18,377 nt of DNA, taken from JAYUKV01 sp043764135 (lineage in GTDB: Bacteria; Patescibacteriota; JACMRA01). Below the pieces are notes generated by a model. It saw nothing but the letters and a program-made list of their open reading frames with translations. It was not told the origin of the DNA and searched no databases. The DNA lies in contig JAYUKV010000036.1 of the NCBI GenBank assembly GCA_043764135.1, positions 1-18,377 of the forward strand. Reading direction: 5' to 3'. Positions 13,618 to 18,377 of this stretch are shown one piece after another. The first letter of the stretch is position 1; each line of letters opens with the position of its first letter. Both the position numbers and the translations under genes were made by a program.

Positions 13618-13623
13618 AACTTT

Positions 13624-14463
13624 TTATTTTTTCTTGTTATTTCTTCTAGATACGATTAGCCTATCAGAATGTAATTTTTTACCTCTAGTTTTTACACCAA
13701 GAGCGTGTTTACCCCAAGGAGTCTTTGGATATTTAAGTCCAATTGAGTTCCTTGCTTCTCCACCTCCATGAGGGTGATCAACTGGGTTCATAACTTTACC
13801 TCTTACTTGTGGTCTTCGACCAGTATGACGGATTCTTCCAGCCTTACCGATTCTAACAAGACCCCATGCTTCGTTAGATACTCTCGCTAGTGTACATTTA
13901 CATGTAGCTAGGAATTTTCTAATTTCACCAGAAGGAAGTTTTAGAGTTACATAGTCACCGTCCTTTGCAGTAACAGTAGCATATGTACCAGCAGATCTTA
14001 CAACCTTAGCACCTCCGTTTGGATTCATTTCTACTTGAGAAACAAATGAGCCTAATGGAGCATCTCCTAATTTGATTGTATTACCTTCCATTATTTCAGA
14101 AGTAGTATTGTAAGATTCTCCAACAATCATACCTTTTGAGTATAAAATGTAAGATTTCTTTCCATTACTAAGATCTGTAACTAGAGAGATAAATGCAGTT
14201 CTGTTAGGATCGTACTCTATTGTGTTGACTTTGAAGCCTTCAGTGAAGCTCTTCTTGTAATCAATAACACGTACCAATTTTTTGTATCCACCTCCTCTGT
14301 GTCTAACAGTAATTTTACCATGTTCGTTTCTTCCTGCAGAATTTGATTTTCTAACAAGTAGATTCTTAGTTGGTTCGTCACCTGTTAAGATTTTTGAGTA
14401 GTGAATAACGGAGGTATTACGACGTGCATTAGTTGTTGGCTTATATTTTTTCAATATTGACAT
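13624..14463 (-). CDS. rplB: Large subunit ribosomal protein L2 (uL2)
   Basis: L2 is needed for subunit association and peptidyl transfer. The chosen ATG at 14463 gives 279 residues and the family N-terminus (MSILKKYKPTTNARRN); a longer frame overlaps rpsS and is not needed. Blocks seen: GRNEHGKITVRHRGGGYKK (44-62), IEYDPNRTAFISLV, the C-terminal VNPVDHPHGGGE-type signature at 225-236 (VMNPVDHPHGGGE, with the conserved His at 230), and SIGLKYPKTPWGK. It starts 7 nt after rpsS ends. In most bacteria L2 precedes S19; here S19 precedes L2. Confidence 0.97.
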   Translation of the reverse strand: MSILKKYKPTTNARRNTSVIHYSKILTGDEPTKNLLVRKSNSAGRNEHGKITVRHRGGGYKKLVRVIDYKKSFTEGFKVNTIEYDPNRTAFISLVTDLSNGKKSYILYSKGMIVGESYNTTSEIMEGNTIKLGDAPLGSFVSQVEMNPNGGAKVVRSAGTYATVTAKDGDYVTLKLPSGEIRKFLATCKCTLARVSNEAWGLVRIGKAGRIRHTGRRPQVRGKVMNPVDHPHGGGEARNSIGLKYPKTPWGKHALGVKTRGKKLHSDRLIVSRRNNKKK

Positions 14464-14470
14464 AACTAAA

Positions 14471-14740
14471 TTATTTTGCGTTTTTACCACCATGTTTCTT
14501 GAATATTGTAGTTGGAGAGAACTCCCCAAGTTTATGGCCTACCATATCCTCAGTACAATATACTAGTGTAAATTTTCTTCCATTATGTACTTCAAAGTTA
14601 ACACCTACAAATTCTGGTAAGATTGTTGATGATCTTGACCATGTCTTGATTGGAGTTGCGGACTTAGCAGCTTTCGCAGCTACGCCTTTAGCGTATAACT
14701 TTGGGTCACAAAATGGCGGTTTCTTTAATGATCTTGGCAT
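14471..14740 (-). CDS. rpsS: Small subunit ribosomal protein S19 (uS19)
   Basis: S19 forms a complex with S13 in the 30S head near the A-site tRNA. The 89-residue protein matches well: MPRSLKKPPFCDPKLYAK, IKTWSRSSTILPEFVGVNFEVHNGRKF (32-58), and the C-terminal EDMVGHKLGEFSPTTIFKKHGG. Length is normal. It lies between rplW and rplB, 16 nt after rplW, so it is placed ahead of L2 rather than after it as in the standard S10 operon. Confidence 0.97.
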   Translation of the reverse strand: MPRSLKKPPFCDPKLYAKGVAAKAAKSATPIKTWSRSSTILPEFVGVNFEVHNGRKFTLVYCTEDMVGHKLGEFSPTTIFKKHGGKNAK

Positions 14741-14756
14741 AATTAATATTTTTTAT

Positions 14757-15047
14757 TTAAGCTTCTAATCTTAAATCTTCGTCAATTTTTTGACCTTTTG
14801 CCAGAGTAACGTAGTACTTCTTAGGTCTTGATTGCAAGACTTTATTAGTTCTTGTTTTTCTGAATTTAATTTTCTTGTAAGGATTTACTACATTTACTGA
14901 TAATGCTTCTAGACCATGTTTCTTAAGAATTTTTTTAAGTTCTTGTTTGTTAGGTTTAAAAGAAATTTCATCAAATGAGCATAAAAACTTTTGTTGTACT
15001 GCTAGATTGAAAGCTTTTTCAGTTCTAGCGAGTGTTAAATATGGCAT
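14757..15047 (-). CDS. rplW: Large subunit ribosomal protein L23 (uL23)
   Basis: L23 sits at the tunnel exit and docks trigger factor and SRP. The 96-residue protein has the RNP-like fold: LTLARTEKAFNLAVQQKFLC, SFKPNKQELKKILKKHGLEALSVNVVN (30-56), and the basic extended loop KKIKFRKTRTNK. The family's usual KAYVxL strand is YYVTLAKGQKID. It starts 9 nt after rplD and is followed by rpsS. Confidence 0.92.
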   Translation of the reverse strand: MPYLTLARTEKAFNLAVQQKFLCSFDEISFKPNKQELKKILKKHGLEALSVNVVNPYKKIKFRKTRTNKVLQSRPKKYYVTLAKGQKIDEDLRLEA

Positions 15048-15056
15048 ATTAATATA

Positions 15057-15680
15057 TTATTTATTTAATCTTTCTTCTAAAACTTTAATTGCGTTGTCTG
15101 TGAATACCAAAAATGGTTTCGCAGCTAGTTTGTGAAGTTGTAGGTATTTTGCATTAATCATCGTTACTTCAGTGTTTGTAAACCCTTGGATACTGTTTTT
15201 ATCTTCAGTAGTGTATACTAAAGCAATATTTTTTGGTTTAGACTCAGTAGCAATGTTAAATGATGCAATTGCATCAACTGACTTTTTAGTCTTATCGTAT
15301 TCATTAGATAATTGGTAGATAGCTTCTTCGCCTACTCTATCAGCTAATAATGATTTGATAGCACAAATTCTTGCAGACTTGTTAATCTTTAGGTGCCAGT
15401 TAACTGTATTACGTGGACCGTGTGTTACACCTCCACCTTTCCAGATAGGTGATCTAGTTGAACCATGTCTGGCTCTTCCAGTTCCCTTTTGGCGCCATGG
15501 TTTTCTACCTCCACCACTTACTTCAGATTTTACTTTAGTGTGAGCATTGGATTGTCTTAGGTTAGATAATTCAGCTCTCACAACTTCAGACAGAAGTTCG
15601 TATTTTGGTGTGAAACCATCTAATACAGTAAAGGCATCAACAGTCTTCTTGTTATCTTCGAATAATTTGATTTTAGACAT
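15057..15680 (-). CDS. rplD: Large subunit ribosomal protein L4 (uL4)
   Basis: L4 lines the exit tunnel constriction and in some bacteria represses the S10 operon. The 207-residue protein has the conserved internal loop that reaches the tunnel (VSGGGRKPWRQKGTGRARHG, 54-73, then STRSPIWKGGGVTHGP), followed by the globular part and VMINAKYLQLHKLAAKPFLVFT-like C-terminus (TMINAKYLQLHKLA here). Length is normal. It starts 7 nt after rplC. Confidence 0.96.
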   Translation of the reverse strand: MSKIKLFEDNKKTVDAFTVLDGFTPKYELLSEVVRAELSNLRQSNAHTKVKSEVSGGGRKPWRQKGTGRARHGSTRSPIWKGGGVTHGPRNTVNWHLKINKSARICAIKSLLADRVGEEAIYQLSNEYDKTKKSVDAIASFNIATESKPKNIALVYTTEDKNSIQGFTNTEVTMINAKYLQLHKLAAKPFLVFTDNAIKVLEERLNK

Positions 15681-15687
15681 ATTGGCT

Positions 15688-16290
15688 TTACTTAATAGTT
15701 GTTATTTTCATTACTGAGCTATTTGCACCAGGCAAAGAACCATTAACGAATAATAATTTATTCTCAGGATCTACAGCTAATACTTTCACTCCGTTAAGAG
15801 TTAATTGTTGAGCTCCTAAGTGACCTGCCATTTTCTTTCCTTTTGGTACTCTCTGTGGCCATCTAGATCCGATTGAACCTACGGCTCTAACGTGATCGTG
15901 TCCATGAGATTTTGGTTGTCCTGCAAAATGCCATCTTTTAACAGCACCTGCAAAACCTTTACCAATTGTATTATTAGAAATTGATAGAAGGTCGTTAATT
16001 TGAAAATCATTTACATCGAAAGAAGCTTTACCTTCTGGTAGCTCGATATAGTTGAATTCTGATGTGAATTTGAAGTCGGTATCTTGTCCGGCCTTCTTTG
16101 AATGTCCCAATTTAGCTTTTGTTGATCTATTTTTTGCACAAGAGGCTAATTGGATAGCATTGTAACCATCTGACTTAACAGTTTTGGTTTGTGTGACTAC
16201 AGAGTCTTGGACTTGAATTACGGTACAAGGTACAGCTTTACCATCCAAGAATAATCTAGTCATTCCGATTTTTTTTGCAAAAGCAATCAT
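15688..16290 (-). CDS. rplC: Large subunit ribosomal protein L3 (uL3)
   Basis: L3 initiates 50S assembly and reaches the peptidyl transferase centre. The 200-residue protein has AKKIGMTRLFLDGKAVPCTV (5-24) at the N-terminus and RWHFAGQPKSHGHDHVRAVG (119-138), followed by RVPKGKKMAGHLG. Gln125 aligns with E. coli L3 Gln150, the residue methylated by PrmB; whether PrmB exists here is not visible. It is a little shorter than E. coli L3 (209). It starts 15 nt after rpsJ. Confidence 0.96.
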   Translation of the reverse strand: MIAFAKKIGMTRLFLDGKAVPCTVIQVQDSVVTQTKTVKSDGYNAIQLASCAKNRSTKAKLGHSKKAGQDTDFKFTSEFNYIELPEGKASFDVNDFQINDLLSISNNTIGKGFAGAVKRWHFAGQPKSHGHDHVRAVGSIGSRWPQRVPKGKKMAGHLGAQQLTLNGVKVLAVDPENKLLFVNGSLPGANSSVMKITTIK

Positions 16291-16305
16291 ATGTACTATT
16301 CAGTT

Positions 16306-16617
16306 TTATAATGAATCAATAGTAATATCTACACCCGCAGGTAAACCAAGTGAAGAAAGAGAATTTACAACAGTATTATTAATATCTGAGATATCGATAA
16401 GTCTCTTGTGAACTCTTGATTCTAACTTTTCCTTATGTTTTGAGTAAACGAATGTTGATCTATTGATTGTGACCACAGTTTTTTTTGTTTTGAGTGGAAC
16501 TGGACCTGATACTTTACCACCAGCTTTAACCACTACTAGTATTACCTTTTTCGCTGCTTCGTCAAGAATCTTGTGGTCAAAAGATTGCATGCGAACGCGC
16601 AATTTTGTTGTTTGCAT
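16306..16617 (-). CDS. rpsJ: Small subunit ribosomal protein S10 (uS10)
   Basis: S10 belongs to the 30S head and also partners NusB in antitermination. From the ATG at 16617 the protein has 103 residues and the family N-terminus (MQTTKLRVRMQSFDHKILDEA); an upstream ATG at 16686 would add 23 hydrophobic residues unlike S10. Blocks seen: KAGGKVSGPVPLKTKKTVVTINRS and ESRVHKRLIDI. It is the first gene of the cluster, with 16618-16797 upstream holding candidate promoter elements. Confidence 0.96.
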   Translation of the reverse strand: MQTTKLRVRMQSFDHKILDEAAKKVILVVVKAGGKVSGPVPLKTKKTVVTINRSTFVYSKHKEKLESRVHKRLIDISDINNTVVNSLSSLGLPAGVDITIDSL

Positions 16618-16827
16618 ATTGATAAGTCGTATTTTTACGCTTTTTTGAAAGCTAAATTGGTAAAATACTAATATGGACATTTGCATATGGGTGCGGTTTT
16701 GTCAATTTTTTTTGATATATTATCGTCAACCCCGTCTATCCGTTATTTTTGCACAAAATATATAAGTAAACTAAAATCTTCTATCATAGATTAATAATTA
16801 TTAATAATAAACACAAATAAAAATAAA
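16618..16827 (-). promoter_or_regulatory. Divergent intergenic region upstream of rpsJ, candidate ribosomal operon promoters
   Basis: On the minus strand two -35-like hexamers occur 24 bp apart: TTGACG (16729-16724) and TTGACA (16705-16700). Neither has a clear -10 at 16-18 nt; candidates such as CATATT or TAGTAT lie about 25 nt beyond the second. A small CGTA/TACG hairpin lies close to the rpsJ start. The main cluster promoter must lie here or further right, but I cannot place it. The region also holds whatever drives the plus-strand gene to the right; I see no convincing plus-strand promoter. Confidence 0.35.
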
Positions 16828-16953
16828 ATTCATATTGGTAAGAGAGATAAACCAACAACAATTGGAGACAAAGGTCCAGAACCAAAAAGACCGGATTCCG
16901 TAAAGCCAAAACAAATACCTTTAACAAAGGGAGCTATTTCAGGAATAATAGGT

Positions 16954-17547
16954 TTGACAGCAACTTTAGGATTAGCAGGTGTAACAGCTAGTTCGCAACT
17001 GAATCAAAATAATAAAGCTGCTTTAGATATGTTACAACGGGACAATGCAGCAACCCAACATATAATTACAAGCGATCAAGCAGAGCTCCAAACAATACAA
17101 CAATTCATGGATACACAATCAAAACAAGATAAATCAGAACAAGTTAAACCGAAACAATCCTCTTTGACTGATTTATTAAGTAAACGAGACAAGATGAAAG
17201 AAAGTTTAGATGAAGAGTTAGAAAATGATAAGCAAGAGACTGCTAAGATAGACGAATTAAAAGCATCAATTCAACAGTATCCCAAGGATGTCGCTATCCA
17301 ATTACTTACAACATTATTATCTGTTATTGGTGGAGCCACATCATTAAACTTGTTAGCAATGAATCAAAAACGAGAGTTAAGATATGAGCTTCATAAACAT
17401 ATTAATTCAGGAGCAAATCATGAGGAAACTTATCAACTTGTTGAAAAACTTATGGCTATTAAAGATCTTGAACAACTTAATAATATGCTTAAATTAGAAT
17501 TGAGTTTACTTCAAGATGCTCAACTATCAAAGGACTATCAAAATTAA
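16954..17547 (+). CDS. Hypothetical membrane protein with coiled coil; true N-terminus probably upstream
   Basis: At least 197 residues from a TTG at 16954, family not recognised. That TTG falls inside a hydrophobic stretch (GAISGIIGLTATLGLAGVTA), and the frame is open back to 16798. The upstream codons encode a Lys/Pro-rich hydrophilic segment (e.g. GKRDKPTTIGDKGPEPKRP) that makes a sensible cytoplasmic tail before a first membrane anchor. No ATG, GTG or TTG is in frame in 16798-16953; ATT codons at 16828, 16834 and 16861 are possible. Residues about 15-110 are Gln/Lys/Glu-rich and probably coiled; 114-136 form a second hydrophobic segment (AIQLLTTLLSVIGGATSLNLLAM); the rest is helical. It is divergent from rpsJ and followed by a lipoprotein gene, suggesting an envelope role. 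Confidence 0.65.
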   Translation: MTATLGLAGVTASSQLNQNNKAALDMLQRDNAATQHIITSDQAELQTIQQFMDTQSKQDKSEQVKPKQSSLTDLLSKRDKMKESLDEELENDKQETAKIDELKASIQQYPKDVAIQLLTTLLSVIGGATSLNLLAMNQKRELRYELHKHINSGANHEETYQLVEKLMAIKDLEQLNNMLKLELSLLQDAQLSKDYQN

Positions 17548-17570
17548 AACTTCACTTTCTATTCCTCTGT

Positions 17571-17630
17571 TGATTATCATATCAATTTTTTAATTTTTCA
17601 TTACAATGTTAAGTAATGATAATCATACAT
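17571..17630. promoter_or_regulatory. Paired TGATWATCA palindromes, possible operator (Fur-box-like)
   Basis: TGATTATCA (17571-17579) and TGATAATCA (17617-17625) are 9-bp palindromes, and with flanking bases they form a 10-bp inverted repeat (17571-17580/17616-17625) with a 35-nt loop. The right copy lies in TAATGATAATCAT (17614-17626), which equals the central 13 bases of the classical 19-bp Fur box; the outer bases do not match. It lies 27 bp upstream of the -35 of the lipoprotein promoter. Regulator identity is inference. Confidence 0.35.
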
Positions 17631-17656
17631 TTAAACAACAAGTAAATAAACATATA

Positions 17657-17685
17657 TTGACAAATTACCCTCCTAATACCATTAT
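17657..17685 (+). promoter_or_regulatory. Sigma70-type promoter of the P/T-rich lipoprotein gene
   Basis: TTGACA (17657-17662) is followed after exactly 17 nt by CATTAT (17680-17685). Transcription would start near 17692, giving a leader of about 26 nt before the ATG at 17718. The leader has only a weak purine stretch (GAGTAGAG) and no clear SD. Confidence 0.6.
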
Positions 17686-17717
17686 TACACAAGTTAACTT
17701 GAGTAGAGTAAAAGTAA

Positions 17718-18191
17718 ATGTTAATCAATTTTTTAAAGTCAGCTTCGATTCTTTGTTTGTTATGTGTTTTAAGCGCATGTTCAGTAGCCAGAACACCAAC
17801 GCCTGATCCTACACCAACACCTAACCAAGCCCCTGTAGAATCTAAGCAGAATCCAACAAAAACCACAGATACTAATAAGCCTGATCCCAACACCACCAAG
17901 CCCTCCCAAGACACAAGCCCAACAGAACCTTCCAATACTCCCACCACAACAGAAGGTCCAATTAACCCAAAACCTAATCAACCACAAATCGACAATCAAG
18001 ACATCGACTTACCACCAAAAGGCGTCGACAGACCCAACGATATTAAAGGTGAAATGAATAACAACACACCTCTGGATAAAGTTGATATAACAAAAGATGA
18101 AGTACCAGAAGGCACCGCAGTTATAGTAGACCCTCCCGAACCAGAAGTCCCTGAAGGAACAGCAACTATTGTAAAACCTGAAAAGAAATAA
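17718..18191 (+). CDS. Small surface lipoprotein with Pro/Thr-rich linker
   Basis: This 157-residue protein begins with a lipoprotein signal peptide (Lys7, hydrophobic 9-19, lipobox LSAC with Cys21). Residues 22-115 are almost entirely Pro, Thr, Asn, Lys, Asp and Gln, with PTPDPTPTPN near the start, and should form an extended, disordered wall- or surface-spanning stalk. The C-terminus carries a repeat, EVPEGTAVIV and EVPEGTATIV, separated by a short Pro/Glu spacer. No family recognised. The coding strand is C/A-rich, unlike the ribosomal genes, as expected from its composition. It has its own promoter (17657-17685) and terminator (18230-18258). Confidence 0.82.
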   Translation: MLINFLKSASILCLLCVLSACSVARTPTPDPTPTPNQAPVESKQNPTKTTDTNKPDPNTTKPSQDTSPTEPSNTPTTTEGPINPKPNQPQIDNQDIDLPPKGVDRPNDIKGEMNNNTPLDKVDITKDEVPEGTAVIVDPPEPEVPEGTATIVKPEKK

Positions 18192-18229
18192 TAACAGTCT
18201 ATAGAAAAAAATTTTAAGATTAGAATAAC

Positions 18230-18258
18230 CTCACACGAATTACGTGTGAGATTTTTTT
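18230..18258. terminator. Intrinsic terminator, convergent genes
   Basis: CTCACACG (18230-18237) pairs perfectly with CGTGTGAG (18243-18250) around a 5-nt loop, and A plus seven T follow on the plus strand. It ends the lipoprotein transcript. On the minus strand an A/T-rich stretch with a T run follows the stem (complement of 18206-18212), so it may also serve the partial gene at the right edge. Confidence 0.85.
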
Positions 18259-18288
18259 AAAGGATATATAAGTTTTTTACATTTAAAC

Positions 18289-18377
18289 TCACCTTTCGCA
18301 ACCAAACTCCAACCTCATTTTAGCCAGTTCTTCAAAAGATCTTTTTAAGGCTTCTAAATATAGTTTTGATTTTAATT
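18289..18377 (-). CDS. 3' end of a gene that continues beyond the window, product unknown
   Basis: The minus-strand frame is open from the window edge to a TGA at 18291-18289 and encodes a C-terminus of at least 28 residues. It contains LYLEALKRSFEELAKMRLEF and ends GCER. The composition is that of an amphipathic helix, with no family that I recognise. It is convergent with the lipoprotein gene across the terminator at 18230-18258. Its TGA stop is the only one seen in the window and supports the standard genetic code. Confidence 0.55.
   Translation of the reverse strand, partial: LKSKLYLEALKRSFEELAKMRLEFGCER

Noticed and set aside
17606..17999. Frames overlapping the lipoprotein gene on both strands, including a Gly/Val/Trp-rich minus-strand frame
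   Set aside because: They mirror the Pro/Thr-rich codons of the lipoprotein gene, which has a signal peptide, promoter and terminator.
131..18377. Possible reassignment of UGA (as in Gracilibacteria or SR1), because nearly all stops are TAA with two TAG
   Set aside because: Full-length ribosomal proteins read with no internal TGA, tryptophan is TGG, and the partial gene at 18289-18377 ends on TGA. The TAA preference fits high A+T.
1..18377. CRISPR arrays, insertion sequences, phage genes or attachment sites
   Set aside because: I saw no spaced direct repeats, transposase or integrase sequence. The tRNA-Ile has no repeat of its 3' end nearby.

Overview
The window is AT-rich DNA (about one third G+C by eye) read with the standard genetic code: every ribosomal protein frame is free of internal TGA, and one gene at the right edge ends on TGA. 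It most resembles a small-genome bacterium of the Patescibacteria/CPR type. The reasons are the absence of L30 from the ribosomal cluster, a short EF-Ts, several compact or truncated housekeeping genes, many proteins without obvious homologues, and almost no Shine-Dalgarno sequences. I cannot name the lineage.

Layout, left to right. (1) 1-130: a group of hairpins that look like terminators. (2) 131-3071, minus strand: a RecG-like helicase lacking its N-terminal half, TrmD, and a protein that resembles the catalytic half of a Rieske oxygenase without the Rieske domain. (3) 3115-3425, plus strand: a short gene with its own promoter, a leader hairpin and a two-way terminator. (4) 3441-5159, minus strand: a secreted Asp-box beta-propeller lipoprotein and an orphan LigA C-terminus (HhH + BRCT). 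(5) 5204-6250: rpoA as a single-gene unit with its own promoter and terminator. (6) 6327-16617, minus strand: one compact S10-spc cluster, in the order S10-L3-L4-L23-L2-S19-L22-S3-S17-L16-L14-L24-L5-S14-S8-L6-L18-S5-EF-Ts-L25-L15-tRNA-Ile(GAU), then a terminator. (7) 16798-18377: a divergent envelope region with a membrane-anchored coiled-coil protein, a proline/threonine-rich lipoprotein, and the end of a minus-strand gene that leaves the window.

The ribosomal cluster departs from the usual bacterial order. S17 precedes L16, L29 and L30 are missing, EF-Ts and L25 sit where L30 would be, and L15 is followed by a tRNA rather than secY. S13, S11, S4 and L17 do not accompany rpoA. Together these genes supply ribosome assembly (r-proteins), elongation (EF-Ts), decoding (tRNA-Ile, TrmD m1G37) and transcription (alpha subunit).

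The points most worth a second look are the Rieske-less oxygenase-like protein, the truncated RecG and LigA fragments, the degenerate alpha-CTD, the low-complexity S5 extension, the structured S8-L6 spacer, the rearranged operon, the lack of SD sites with promoters close to start codons, and two plus-strand frames that appear to begin without ATG/GTG/TTG.
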